Below, piece by piece: positions 29,428 through 38,294 of a stretch of DNA of 64,000 nt. Origin of the DNA: Cyclobacteriaceae bacterium (lineage in GTDB: Bacteria > Bacteroidota > Bacteroidia > Cytophagales > Cyclobacteriaceae); contig JAHBUC010000002.1 of NCBI GenBank assembly GCA_019638275.1, positions 186,001 to 250,000 on the forward strand, in the 5' to 3' direction. Each line of letters opens with the position of its first letter. The first letter of the stretch is position 1. The translations under genes were made by a program, and so were the position numbers. The notes under the pieces were generated by a model. It was not told the DNA's origin. It searched no databases and was given only the letters and a program-made list of their open reading frames with translations.

Positions 29428-29458
29428 TAAAGTTAGGCTTAAAAATAAGCATCCCAAA
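29428..29458 (-). promoter_or_regulatory. Probable promoter of yajC, overlapping a terminator
   Basis: Read on the minus strand, TTTG (29458-29455) and TAACTTTA (29435-29428) are separated by exactly 19 nt. This fits the Bacteroidota consensus with one mismatch. The -33 element lies inside the stem of the preceding terminator hairpin. The start would be about 20 nt before the yajC ATG. Confidence 0.5.
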
Positions 29459-29477
29459 CCCGATGGGTTTGGGATGC
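29439..29477 (-). terminator. Intrinsic terminator after the DUF1573 gene
   Basis: GCATCCCAAACCC (29449-29461), loop GAT, GGGTTTGGGATGC (29465-29477) is a perfect 13-bp hairpin. On the minus strand it is followed by TTATTTTTAA. It ends the nusB-ytxH-DUF1573 unit. Confidence 0.88.
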
Positions 29478-29499
29478 GCCAATGCTTGTATAATCGGTA

Positions 29500-30039
29500 T
29501 TACTTTGCCGGCCCCTGTGAATCGGTTTTAGGGATAACCATGGCTTTGAAACTTAACACCGTTTGCTCAGGCCAGGTGTTGGCGGTTACCGTAACCGTTT
29601 TGTTTTGCATGTTTGGCTTGCCGCTGCTGTCAAACTCAGCCTTTACAAATCCTTCGCCACCAACAGGAATTGGTTCTTTTGACCAATCGGGTACGGTACA
29701 GCCACAGGTTGGCTGAGCGCTTTGAATAATCAACGGAGCTTCACCGGTATTTTTAAACTTGTACGTGTACGTTACCTTTTGTCCTTCCTGTATGGTTCCA
29801 AAATCATGCTCGGTTCTTTCAAACTGAATTGCGGGAAGTGGACCTTCCGGCTTTTGCTTCGGCTGTGAAGGAACAGGATTTTCAGTAGGCGTAACGGAAA
29901 CAGGTGCCGGCTTCTTCCCCTCCAACTCTGATAACCGTGCTTCAAGTGCTGCAATTTTCTTTTCCGCGTCTTTGTCCTTGCAGGCCACTAACAACAGTGC
30001 TACAAGTCCCAACATCCAAATGCTTCTTTTCATCAACAT
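29500..30039 (-). CDS. DUF1573 lipoprotein
   Basis: A 179-residue lipoprotein. The signal MKRSIWMLGLVALLLVAC has a lipobox with Cys 20 (or 18 from the second ATG at 30033). A short coiled coil (KKIAALEARLSELEGKK) and a P-rich linker follow. The DUF1573 domain is recognised by ERTEHDFGTIQEGQKVTYTY and SAQPTCGCTVPDWSKEPI, an Ig-like fold common in Bacteroidota envelope proteins. Function is not established. It belongs with the broken ytxH and nusB upstream. Confidence 0.88.
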   Translation of the reverse strand: MLMKRSIWMLGLVALLLVACKDKDAEKKIAALEARLSELEGKKPAPVSVTPTENPVPSQPKQKPEGPLPAIQFERTEHDFGTIQEGQKVTYTYKFKNTGEAPLIIQSAQPTCGCTVPDWSKEPIPVGGEGFVKAEFDSSGKPNMQNKTVTVTANTWPEQTVLSFKAMVIPKTDSQGPAK

Positions 30040-30051
30040 AGTTATTTCAGT

Positions 30052-30359
30052 TTATTTATTCTTACCCTTAATCTGGTCTAAAAGTTCATCCACATCTTCC
30101 AAAAGTTTCTCAGCCTTCAGCTTTGCCTCATCCACCACTTTTTGGCCCATAGATTTTGCCTCGGTAGTGAGGGGTTTCCTTACCTTCCACAAAATCGTTC
30201 AACAGGTTTTTTGAAGCATATCCTTATACTTCTCAATTGGAAGGATAATTTCTGACGGGTGTTGATTCCTTTATCGGGGGCATAAAGAATACCCAAAATA
30301 GCCCCGGCAGCAGCGCCAGCCAGAAATGCTATTAATGTATTTCCACTTTTTTTGCTCAT
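30052..30359 (-). pseudogene. YtxH-like gene interrupted by three frameshifts
   Basis: Reading from ATG at 30359 gives MSKKSGNTLIAFLAGAAAGA then ILGILYAPDKG, the membrane start of a YtxH protein. The coherent protein then continues only by changing frame three times. The shifts are near 30233-30236 (to EKYKDMLQ), at the six-T run 30207-30212 (to NLLNDFVEGK), and at GGGG 30171-30174 (to TEAKSMGQKVVDEAKLKAEK, ending DELLDQIKGKNK at the stop 30052). All three are next to short homopolymers and each is fixed by one base. This could be a decayed gene or a cluster of sequencing errors. The restored product is about 100 residues. Confidence 0.75.
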
Positions 30360-30501
30360 AGAACCTCAAATTTCACCACTAATTTCCGGATTTCCATGCC
30401 AAACCGGTTGAACGGTGGAAAATCATCCAAAAATACACCAGCGCGATAATTTGTAACAGATAAACCGGCCAGAAAATGACCCGTTAACGGGTTTTTAACA
30501 A

Positions 30502-31638
30502 TTATTTATTGTCCATCAGGCCGCGGCCGCTCTTCTTGATTTTACCTGCAGTTTTCAGATGCTTGGTAATCACATCCAAAATGCCATTGATAAACTGGCG
30601 ACTTTTCGGGGTGCTGTAGTTCTTAGCCAGTTCAATGTACTCGTTCATGGTAACCTTAACGGGTATGCTCGGAAAACTCAGCATTTCGGTAATGGCCATT
30701 TCCAGTATCACCCGGTCAATCAGCGGCAGGCGATCAACCTCCCAATTGCGGGTATTGTCAGCAATGAGCTTGCTGTATTCTGGCGCGAGGTTAATGGAGC
30801 CGGTAAACAGGTTTTCAATAAAATGAAGATCGTCTTCCCAGTTGAGTGAAAGTTGATGCAGTTGGAGTGGCTCGGCCGATGCCGGATCGTACGACTTTAC
30901 CGTTTTCTCCACCATGCCCTTTACAATCTCACGGTCTTCCGACCAATGAAGTACTTCCTCCTCGAAATAATCGTTGATGATTGTTTTGCCCAGAATAACC
31001 CTGCGAAATACATGGTTCAGGATTCGCTTCTGATCATCAACCGCAGGTGACTTCTTGTCGAGGTAAGCCATATACTCATTGTCCTGCTTCACCACATCAC
31101 GCAACCAAAGCTGAACACGGTCAAATTTGTTGTCCCAGGTTGCATTCAATCGAAGCGCTTCCTTTTTGAGGTCGTTGCTTTCCTGCAGGGCTTGCACCCA
31201 TCGGTTGTTTACAAAATTAATATGGTTGATTTTTTTATCTGCCTTTGCCGCTTCGGCTATAGCAATAGCCAATGTTAACACCGATAGATAATAGCGGTAG
31301 ATTTTCTCTACATCCTGCTTCAGGCCTTTTTTGAAAAAGCGCACATCATCAGCAACCGATTTACGGTAGTGAACAAGGCTTTCTTCTACAACTTTTTTGA
31401 TTTTCTCGTCTTCATGTTCAACAGAAGCAGCTGTCTCAAAAACTTTATCCAACAATTTGAGCGCTTCCTTCTTCTGCTTATTTAGCTCCTTCTTATCCTG
31501 CGGCTCCATGGAGTTTAAATCCGGAGAAAAGGCCTGCTCAATGCTGTCGCAACACAACAGGTAGTTTGCTTCTTTACTTTGTTGGAAAGCAAAGAGACTT
31601 TGCATGACTTTTATGCGGAGGCTTCTGCGATTAAGCAT
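30502..31638 (-). CDS. nusB: Transcription antitermination factor NusB (long Bacteroidota form)
   Basis: NusB binds boxA RNA with NusE (S10) and supports rRNA antitermination. At 378 residues it is far longer than the roughly 140-residue E. coli protein. The start MLNRRSLRIKVMQSLFAFQQ is the conserved N-terminus, and the C-terminal 110 residues hold the core fold (LPLIDRVILEMAITEMLSFP, then KVTMNEYIELAKNYSTPKSR). A long helical insert lies between them, as in other Bacteroidota NusB. It lies downstream of the amino-acid dehydrogenase terminator. Confidence 0.93.
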   Translation of the reverse strand: MLNRRSLRIKVMQSLFAFQQSKEANYLLCCDSIEQAFSPDLNSMEPQDKKELNKQKKEALKLLDKVFETAASVEHEDEKIKKVVEESLVHYRKSVADDVRFFKKGLKQDVEKIYRYYLSVLTLAIAIAEAAKADKKINHINFVNNRWVQALQESNDLKKEALRLNATWDNKFDRVQLWLRDVVKQDNEYMAYLDKKSPAVDDQKRILNHVFRRVILGKTIINDYFEEEVLHWSEDREIVKGMVEKTVKSYDPASAEPLQLHQLSLNWEDDLHFIENLFTGSINLAPEYSKLIADNTRNWEVDRLPLIDRVILEMAITEMLSFPSIPVKVTMNEYIELAKNYSTPKSRQFINGILDVITKHLKTAGKIKKSGRGLMDNK

Positions 31639-31659
31639 GTTTCAAAGAACAATATAAAG

Positions 31660-31703
31660 TAAAATAAAAAGTCGCTTGCCGGGCTAACCTGAACAAGCGA
31701 CTT
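31660..31703 (-). terminator. Intrinsic terminator after the amino-acid dehydrogenase
   Basis: AAGTCGCTTG (31669-31678) pairs perfectly with CAAGCGACTT (31694-31703). On the minus strand a TTTTTATTTTA tract follows the stem. It separates the dehydrogenase gene from nusB. Confidence 0.85.
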
Positions 31704-31723
31704 CAAAAATAGCAATTCCTTTC

Positions 31724-32824
31724 TTAACGTGGAATTCTCACACGACCTACTTCTTCAATTCGCTTCTCAGCCAATTTGATGGCCGCTTCCTGCGTGTTGA
31801 TTTTTTCCTGTTCCGCCAAAGCGAAAATATTCAAGCATGTGGTATAAATCTTCTCTGCCTGCTCAAATACACGGGCGCGGTTATAGTTGCCCAGGTATTC
31901 GTTGTACACATTGATCAAACCACCCGCGTTAATCAGAAAATCAGGCGCATACGTAATGCCGCGGTCGATCAGCATGTAGCCATGCTTTATTTCATCCTTC
32001 AACTGGTTGTTGGCTGCACCCGAAACGATGCTGCACTTTAAACGTGGAATGGTATCGTCATTCAGGGTTGCGCCCAATGCACATGGGGCATAGATATCTA
32101 CATCCAGATCATACACGGCATCTTGAGCAACGGCTTTAACACCATGCTTCTTAGCCAACACCTGAACCTTTTCTTCATTAATATCGGCAATCATCACCTG
32201 CGCCTTTTCTTTTACCAGGTGCTCCACAAGGTACATGCCCACCTGGCCAACACCCTGCACTACAATTTTCTTGCCCTCCAGTGAATCGCTGCCAAAAACT
32301 CTCTTAGCAGAGGCTTTCATGCCGAGGTAGGTACCATATGCCGTAACAGGAGAAGGATCTCCTCCTCCACCCAATGATTCGGGCAAACCGGTAACGTGTT
32401 TGGTTTCCATGCTGATGTACTCCATGTCGGCTGTTTTCATGTTCACATCCTCAGCAGTAATGTATTTGCCGCCCAGGCTGTTTACAAATTTTCCGAACCG
32501 TCTCATGAAGGCTTCTGTCTTCATGGTTTTGGCATCACCAATGATCACAGCCTTACCACCACCCAGGTTCAACCCGCTGATGGAGGCTTTGAATGTCATG
32601 CCTCTTGATAACCGGAGTACATCAATCAAGGCTTCGTGTTCGTCATTGTAATGCCACATGCGTGTACCACCCAAGGCAGGACCCAGCACGGTATTGTGAA
32701 TGGCGATGATTGATTTTAAGCCGGTGGCTTCGTCATAACAAAACACAACCTGCTCATGACCCATTTGAGCGACAGTGCCGAACAATCCGGCCTGCTCAAC
32801 TTTCTCTAGCGCTTTAATCTCCAT
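31724..32824 (-). CDS. Glu/Leu/Phe/Val dehydrogenase family protein
   Basis: A 366-residue NAD(P)-dependent oxidative deaminase of the Glu/Leu/Phe/Val family. The substrate region GPALGGTRMWHYNDEHEA and the catalytic lysines in GMTFKASISGLNLGGGKAV are seen, with a dinucleotide-binding domain VVQGVGQVGMYLVEHL. Length and the short GGTRMW motif fit leucine or branched-chain dehydrogenase better than the roughly 450-residue glutamate dehydrogenases, but the substrate is inferred. The ATG at 32824 (MEIKALEK) replaces an upstream TTG. It has its own promoter and terminator. Confidence 0.88.
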   Translation of the reverse strand: MEIKALEKVEQAGLFGTVAQMGHEQVVFCYDEATGLKSIIAIHNTVLGPALGGTRMWHYNDEHEALIDVLRLSRGMTFKASISGLNLGGGKAVIIGDAKTMKTEAFMRRFGKFVNSLGGKYITAEDVNMKTADMEYISMETKHVTGLPESLGGGGDPSPVTAYGTYLGMKASAKRVFGSDSLEGKKIVVQGVGQVGMYLVEHLVKEKAQVMIADINEEKVQVLAKKHGVKAVAQDAVYDLDVDIYAPCALGATLNDDTIPRLKCSIVSGAANNQLKDEIKHGYMLIDRGITYAPDFLINAGGLINVYNEYLGNYNRARVFEQAEKIYTTCLNIFALAEQEKINTQEAAIKLAEKRIEEVGRVRIPR

Positions 32825-32899
32825 CAAATTTGTTTTAGTAATGTTTGTACTACTTTTACAGGCCGCAACCGGGCGGAAATCACGTTAAAAAGCGATGCA

Positions 32900-32930
32900 C
32901 AAAGGTACCGCTTTTTACCTGCTTAACAAC
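32900..32930 (-). promoter_or_regulatory. Probable promoter of the amino-acid dehydrogenase
   Basis: On the minus strand, GTTG (32930-32927), a 19-nt spacer and a perfect TACCTTTG (32907-32900) match the Bacteroidota promoter consensus. The leader would be about 70 nt. Confidence 0.6.
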
Positions 32931-33000
32931 CAAAACAAACGTTTGCGAAAACCAATAGTGGTTTGTTTCGTTTTAAGAAAGGTTCGCCAAATTTTATTAA

Positions 33001-34812
33001 ATGAAGGAGCTTAAATACCTCAATAAATACCTACTCAAATACAAACGGCTGATCTTGCTGGGATTGCTGTTTGTGGTCATCTCTAACGTGTTCCAGATCA
33101 TTCCGGCACAACTTGTACGGCATTCACTTGACCTGGTTTCGGAGAATATCCGGGTGTATCGTTCCTTCGATGGACTTTCTATTCAGGGTAGCTTTTTCAA
33201 GGTTTTCGCTTTTGGCATTCTTATGTATGCGGGCTTGATTCTGCTGATGGCGTTGTTGCGCGGATTTTTTCTTTACCTCGTTCGGCAAACGCTTATTGTT
33301 ATGTCGCGGCATGTAGAGTTCGATTTGAAGAATGAAATCTTTGCACACTACCAGGCGCTTCCGTTAAGCTTCTACCGCAAAAACAACACAGGTGATTTAA
33401 TGAACCGCATTTCCGAAGATGTGAGCCGCGTACGCATGTACCTTGGCCCAGCCATCATGTACGGGTTACAACTCATCACCCTGTTCATGATGCTTATCCC
33501 GTGGATGTTTCACATCAGCACCATGCTTACGTGGTATGCACTTATTCCATTACCGCTTCTTTCACTGAGCATCTATTTTGTAAACAACATTATTGAAAGA
33601 CGCTCCGAGCAAATTCAAAAAAGTCAGTCCAGGCTCTCCACGTTTGTTCAGGAAGCGTTCAGTGGAATTCGTGTGTTGAAATCCTTTAACCGCGAACATG
33701 AATCCATCCGGAAATTTGAACTGGAGAGCGATGAGTACAAACATCAATCGCTTAAGCTCACCAAAGTTCAGGCGCTATTTTTCCCACTCATCATGGGGCT
33801 CATCGGATTAAGCACTATCCTCACCATTTATGCCGGAAGTACAGAAGTAATTCGTGGCAACCTTACCCTTGGCAACATTGCCGAGTTTATCATTTACGTG
33901 AACTTATTAACCTGGCCGGTGACTTCATTGGGTTATACCAGCAGCCTGGTGCAGCGTGCTGAGGCGTCACAAAAAAGGATCAACGAATTTTTGAAAACGC
34001 AATCCACCATTGTGTCGGAGAAAAACCTGCAAAAAGAAATTCAGGGTAAAGTAGAATTCAGCACGGTTTCTTTTACCTATCCGGATACGGGAATAAAAGC
34101 ATTGAAAAATATTTCCTTCACGGTTAATCCGGGCGAATCATTGGCCATTATTGGTACAACGGGTTCCGGGAAGAGTACCATTTCTGCACTGATTTCACGG
34201 TTGTACGATGTTCGCGAAGGTGAAATCCGCATTGATGACATTCCGATTTCACACTATAACCTACAGGAATTGCGCAAGCAGATGGGATACGTGCCACAAG
34301 ATGTATTTTTGTTCAGCGATACCATTACCAATAACATTGCATTTGGTATGGAAGAGCCGCACGAAGAAAAAATTCTACAAGCGGCTCGCGATGCAGATGT
34401 GTACCACAACATCATGGCTTTCCCACAAGGTTTCAGTACGCGTGTAGGCGAACGGGGCATCACACTTTCTGGCGGCCAAAAGCAACGCGTTTCCATTGCA
34501 CGGGCTATTGTTCACGAGCCCCGCATCCTCATGCTGGACGATGCACTATCAGCGGTAGACACCAAAACGGAGAACAACATTCTCAACAGCCTGAAGCGCA
34601 TCATGCAAGGACGTACCACCATCATCATTTCGCACCGTGTTTCATCGGCCAAACTGGCCAACAAAATCATTGTGTTGAATGACGGACAAATTGTGGAAGA
34701 GGGGACACATGAATCGTTATTGGAAAAGGGTGGCTTTTACAAAGACCTGTACGACAAACAGACGAAAGCGGATGAGATTCAGGTTAGCGAACAATCAGAA
34801 GACATAGCGTAA
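33001..34812 (+). CDS. ABC exporter half-transporter with degenerate Walker B (Asp)
   Basis: A 603-residue membrane-ATPase fusion of the MsbA/BmrA-like exporter type. Six membrane helices (about residues 15-310) precede the nucleotide-binding domain. Walker A is GTTGSGKST at 385-393, the Q-loop is YVPQDVFLF, the signature LSGGQ at 489-493 is canonical, and the switch His is in IIISHRVSS. Walker B is ILMLDDALSAVD: the catalytic Glu is replaced by Asp514. That is the mark of the degenerate half of a heterodimeric exporter. The partner is probably the gene at 35616-37388. Its 3' end overlaps the convergent barrel gene by 18 nt. Confidence 0.93.
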   Translation: MKELKYLNKYLLKYKRLILLGLLFVVISNVFQIIPAQLVRHSLDLVSENIRVYRSFDGLSIQGSFFKVFAFGILMYAGLILLMALLRGFFLYLVRQTLIVMSRHVEFDLKNEIFAHYQALPLSFYRKNNTGDLMNRISEDVSRVRMYLGPAIMYGLQLITLFMMLIPWMFHISTMLTWYALIPLPLLSLSIYFVNNIIERRSEQIQKSQSRLSTFVQEAFSGIRVLKSFNREHESIRKFELESDEYKHQSLKLTKVQALFFPLIMGLIGLSTILTIYAGSTEVIRGNLTLGNIAEFIIYVNLLTWPVTSLGYTSSLVQRAEASQKRINEFLKTQSTIVSEKNLQKEIQGKVEFSTVSFTYPDTGIKALKNISFTVNPGESLAIIGTTGSGKSTISALISRLYDVREGEIRIDDIPISHYNLQELRKQMGYVPQDVFLFSDTITNNIAFGMEEPHEEKILQAARDADVYHNIMAFPQGFSTRVGERGITLSGGQKQRVSIARAIVHEPRILMLDDALSAVDTKTENNILNSLKRIMQGRTTIIISHRVSSAKLANKIIVLNDGQIVEEGTHESLLEKGGFYKDLYDKQTKADEIQVSEQSEDIA

Positions 34813-35529
34813 GCCAACACCACCCTGAACTTTATAAAAGCCCGGATCGCGAAGCAGATCAACAAATACTTCCAACTCCATAAATGCTGAAACCGGCATC
34901 TTGAAGTAAGAGTATTCAATGCCTAATGTTCCCTGTGCGCCATAGGTAAAACGCTTGCGCGTGATGAACTCAATCTGATTATCAAAAATACCATCGTTCA
35001 ACAGGTAATCGTATTGGATATTCAAACTCCGCCACTCCCAACCTATGCCGGTATAAACCTGCAAGCCTGCGCTGATCTTATCAGCTTTGATGTGATAGAG
35101 CACTTTAATTTCTCCCACCCAATCCGACTTGGCTTTATGTGCCAGGTACACCGTGCTCTGGTTTTCCTGCAAGGTATCCGGTCGGGTAAATTCGTTGAAA
35201 GCTTCTTTGTAATAACTACTGTACAATCCACTGGCTGAACGGCCCAGATCCACGCCAAATGAAAAATGCTTGTTTGCATAATACTTATAAGTAAGTGCAA
35301 AAGGATCACCCAACTTGATGCCGATGCCGTGATAGGGATAGCCGGTATCTTCGAAAATCGGGCAAATGGTTTTAGCCTTGGAGCGCGATACCTTGATCGT
35401 ATTGTAATTATGATTGCTGCGCGAATGCATCAGTTTACCACCATGATGCACTTTTGGCCGTTGTGCCCATGCTGCCGTGAGCGCAAAGACGCACAAAAAC
35501 AAGGTTAACAGGTAGGTTGAAAAGCGCAT
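34795..35529 (-). CDS. Outer-membrane beta-barrel-like protein, function unknown
   Basis: A 244-residue exported protein (MRFSTYLLTLFLCVFALTAA, cleavage near AWAQ). The mature part alternates hydrophobic and polar residues with many aromatic ends: HGIGIKLGDPFALTYKYYAN, SFGVDLGRSASGLYSSYYK, ISAGLQVYTGIGWEWRSLN and, at the very end, VQGGVGLRYVF. This pattern is typical of Bacteroidota outer-membrane barrels. The ATG at 35529 is chosen over an upstream TTG. It lies 86 nt downstream of the second ABC half-transporter, on the same strand. A role in the same export path is possible but not shown. Confidence 0.75.
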   Translation of the reverse strand: MRFSTYLLTLFLCVFALTAAWAQRPKVHHGGKLMHSRSNHNYNTIKVSRSKAKTICPIFEDTGYPYHGIGIKLGDPFALTYKYYANKHFSFGVDLGRSASGLYSSYYKEAFNEFTRPDTLQENQSTVYLAHKAKSDWVGEIKVLYHIKADKISAGLQVYTGIGWEWRSLNIQYDYLLNDGIFDNQIEFITRKRFTYGAQGTLGIEYSYFKMPVSAFMELEVFVDLLRDPGFYKVQGGVGLRYVF

Positions 35530-35615
35530 TAAGAGCAAATATAACCGATTTGACCTTAATCGCTGATCCTTAAGGCATTTTGCGATGTTGGATTACCTTA
35601 CAGGACGGACAAGCG

Positions 35616-37388
35616 TCATACAAACTCTTTGTACTGCATTTTGTAGAGCTGCGCATAGTAGCCATCCTGCGCCAACAGTTCATCATGCTTTCCGACTTCC
35701 CGGATCTCACCCAGATCGAGCACCAGGATTTTTTCGGCTTTTTGAATGGTCGACAGGCGGTGCGCAATAACAATTGAGGTACGGCCCTTCATCATTTTTT
35801 CAATGGCCTGCTGAATCATTTCTTCCGTTTCACTATCCACCGAAGATGTGGCCTCATCCAGCACCAGTATACGCGGGTCATACACCATCGCCCGAATGAA
35901 AGAAATCAATTGCCGCTGACCTACCGATAGCGTTGCACCCCGCTCCATCACATTGTAGGATAACTGGCCGGGTAAACGCTCAATGAATTTACGGGCTCCT
36001 ACCAGATCGGCAGCATGCCACACCATTTCTTCCGTTACTTCCGGGTTGCCAAGGGTGATGTTGTTTAAAATAGTGTCGGAGAAAAGGAATACATCTTGAA
36101 GCACCACACCAATATTTCTTCTCAGATAGCCAAGGTCATACTCGCGGATATCCGCACCATCTACGGAGATCGTTCCCTTGTTTATTTCGTAAAAGCGGTT
36201 GAGTAGATTTATAATTGATGACTTACCTGCACCGGTTGCACCAACCAACGCAATGGTCTGCCCAGCCTTCACGTCAAAATTCACATCTTTCAACACATAC
36301 TCCTCGCCATTATAGGCAAACCAAACGTGATCAAATTTCACTTCACCATGAATATGGTCAGGTTGCTTTGTTCCATTACTTTGAACATGTTCATCATTAT
36401 CCAACAGATTAATGATGCGCGATGAACTGACAATGCCCATTTGTAACGTGTTGTACCGATCGGCAATCATCCGGATGGGACGGAAGAACATTTGAATGTA
36501 CATGATAAAGGCGATGAGCTTACCGAGGGTAATGCCTGTCTCTTCAACATTAATAGCCCCCTTCGCGCCATACCACACCAACAACCCGATACCGGCTGCG
36601 GCAATAATTTCTGCAACCGGAAAATATATGGAGTAATACAATACCGAGCGCAGGTTGGCCTGCTTGTGCTCTTCGTTGATGGCTTTAAATTTTTCATACT
36701 CCCGTTTTTCACTGGCAAAAATCTGCACCACGTTCATGCCCGTAATGTGCTCCTGCACAAACGTATTCAGGTTGGCTACTGCATTGCGCACATCGTTAAA
36801 GGCAACTTTAATTTTTTCTTTGAAGATGTATGTGGAGATGAGCAGCAGGGGCAAGGTGGCCAAACTCAGCAGTGCCAACCGCCAATCCTGGTAAAACATA
36901 AACCCAAGGATGAAAATCAACTGAAGCAGGTCACTTACCATGGCAGCCAGGCCCTCACTAAATACATCGGCTAGCGTTTCTACATCGGAAATCGTTCTGG
37001 TAACTAAACGGCCAATGGGGGTCTTATCAAAAAAACGCAAACGAAGATTTACCAAATGCTCATACAGCTTGGTTCGGATATCGCGTATCACCTGCTGGCC
37101 CATCCAACCCGACATGTAGGTATGCACGTACTGTGCCACCGACTGCAGAAACAACAAGCCGACAAGACCAAGCATCATCATCAGCATGCCCTGATAATCA
37201 CCGTTGGCCACCTGATTGTCGAGTGTCCATTGAATGAGCAACGGCCTAAGCGGTGTAAGTATACCGATGGCCAACGTTAAAAAGATCAAAAAATAAAACC
37301 TGGATTTATACGGCTTTACAAAGCGCATAATGCGCCTGAGTACCTTAAAGTCGATAATATTTCCGCTACTGACTTGCTCTTTTTCCAT
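35616..37388 (-). CDS. ABC exporter half-transporter with degenerate signature (LSVGQ)
   Basis: A 590-residue membrane-ATPase fusion of the same class as the gene at 33001. Walker A is VGATGAGKSS (Lys389), and Walker B ILVLDEATSSVD keeps the catalytic Glu512, with switch His in IVIAHRLST. The signature motif is LSVGQ (Val489) instead of LSGGQ. In heterodimeric exporters a degenerate site is built from the Asp-type Walker B of one subunit and the altered signature of the other; these two proteins carry exactly that complementary pair. The ATG at 37388 is chosen over an upstream TTG. Substrate unknown. Confidence 0.93.
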   Translation of the reverse strand: MEKEQVSSGNIIDFKVLRRIMRFVKPYKSRFYFLIFLTLAIGILTPLRPLLIQWTLDNQVANGDYQGMLMMMLGLVGLLFLQSVAQYVHTYMSGWMGQQVIRDIRTKLYEHLVNLRLRFFDKTPIGRLVTRTISDVETLADVFSEGLAAMVSDLLQLIFILGFMFYQDWRLALLSLATLPLLLISTYIFKEKIKVAFNDVRNAVANLNTFVQEHITGMNVVQIFASEKREYEKFKAINEEHKQANLRSVLYYSIYFPVAEIIAAAGIGLLVWYGAKGAINVEETGITLGKLIAFIMYIQMFFRPIRMIADRYNTLQMGIVSSSRIINLLDNDEHVQSNGTKQPDHIHGEVKFDHVWFAYNGEEYVLKDVNFDVKAGQTIALVGATGAGKSSIINLLNRFYEINKGTISVDGADIREYDLGYLRRNIGVVLQDVFLFSDTILNNITLGNPEVTEEMVWHAADLVGARKFIERLPGQLSYNVMERGATLSVGQRQLISFIRAMVYDPRILVLDEATSSVDSETEEMIQQAIEKMMKGRTSIVIAHRLSTIQKAEKILVLDLGEIREVGKHDELLAQDGYYAQLYKMQYKEFV

Positions 37389-37428
37389 CGCCAAACATCA
37401 ATCCTGCAAAAGATTTCTTCAAATTCAA

Positions 37429-38175
37429 TTAATCGATAAAAACTGATTTCGGATACTTAACCTGCACCAGGTAGAGTCCGTGAGGATCAACGTTAGCGCC
37501 TGCTTTTTTCCGGTCTTTGCTGGAGATAATCTGCTGAAAATCCTGAACAGAAATTTTTCCGGTACCCACATCCAGCAAGGTACCTACTATGGCCCGCACC
37601 ATGCCTCGCAAAAACCGGTTGGCCGTGATGGTAAACACCAATCGACTGCCTTCCTTCTTCCACGTTGCTTTTTTAATGTTGCAAAGAAAGTGATTTACAT
37701 CGGTCTTTACCTTGCTGAAGCATTCAAAGTCGTGCTCACCGCGTAATAACGCAGCGGCCCGGTTCATGGTTTGAATATTTACCGGTTTAAAATAATGGAG
37801 CGCCAAGCCGATCAGCAACGGATCTTTTATTGTTGTAATGTGGTACTCATACGATCGGGCGATGGCATCGTAGCGTGCGCTGGCCTTGGGTTTCACTTTT
37901 TGTATGGAGCGTATGGCAATATCCCTCGGCAAAAAAGAGTTGAGTCGGTGGATCAAATCATCAGGTTGGAATGGTCTTTCAATATCCGTATGAAAAAACT
38001 GTTGTGCACAATGCACTCCAGTATCTGTTCTTCCGCTGCCAACAATCTTAACCGCTGTTCGAAATAATTTACTCAGCGCATCTTCCACCACTGTCTGCAC
38101 ACCCGTAGCATTCGCCTGACTTTGCCAGCCTGCGTAACCTGAGCCGTTGTAGGTTATTTCGAAGAAGTATCTCAT
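37429..38175 (-). CDS. truA: tRNA pseudouridine synthase A
   Basis: This enzyme isomerises uridines 38-40 of the anticodon arm. The 248-residue protein has YNGSGYAGWQSQ near the start, and the catalytic Asp51 in GSGRTDTGVHCAQQFF. FLRGMVRAIVGTLLDVGTGK near residue 190 is also typical. It is 34 nt upstream of the ABC gene on the same strand, so the two may be co-transcribed. Confidence 0.97.
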   Translation of the reverse strand: MRYFFEITYNGSGYAGWQSQANATGVQTVVEDALSKLFRTAVKIVGSGRTDTGVHCAQQFFHTDIERPFQPDDLIHRLNSFLPRDIAIRSIQKVKPKASARYDAIARSYEYHITTIKDPLLIGLALHYFKPVNIQTMNRAAALLRGEHDFECFSKVKTDVNHFLCNIKKATWKKEGSRLVFTITANRFLRGMVRAIVGTLLDVGTGKISVQDFQQIISSKDRKKAGANVDPHGLYLVQVKYPKSVFID

Positions 38176-38181
38176 GAGGAG

Positions 38182-38256
38182 TAGTAAGCAGTAGGCAGTA
38201 AACAGTAGGCAATAGGCGTACTTTGCCTATTGCCTACTGCTGATTGCCTACTTACC
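38182..38256. repeat. REP-like imperfect palindrome between thiolase and truA
   Basis: A perfect 15-bp stem, CAGTAGGCAATAGGC (38203-38217) with GCCTATTGCCTACTG (38225-38239), has a 7-nt loop. The flanks (GTAAGCAGTAGGCAGTAA on the left, CTGATTGCCTACTTAC on the right) extend it imperfectly. The AGTAGGCA unit is repeated. There is no T tract, so it is not a simple terminator. Confidence 0.75.
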
Positions 38257-38294
38257 CTATATAGTATTTGAACAAGTCCAACTAAAATCATCTG

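Noticed and set aside
38182..38256. Simple thiolase terminator
   Set aside because: It forms a hairpin, but there is no T tract on the expected side, and the internal repeats fit a REP-like element better.
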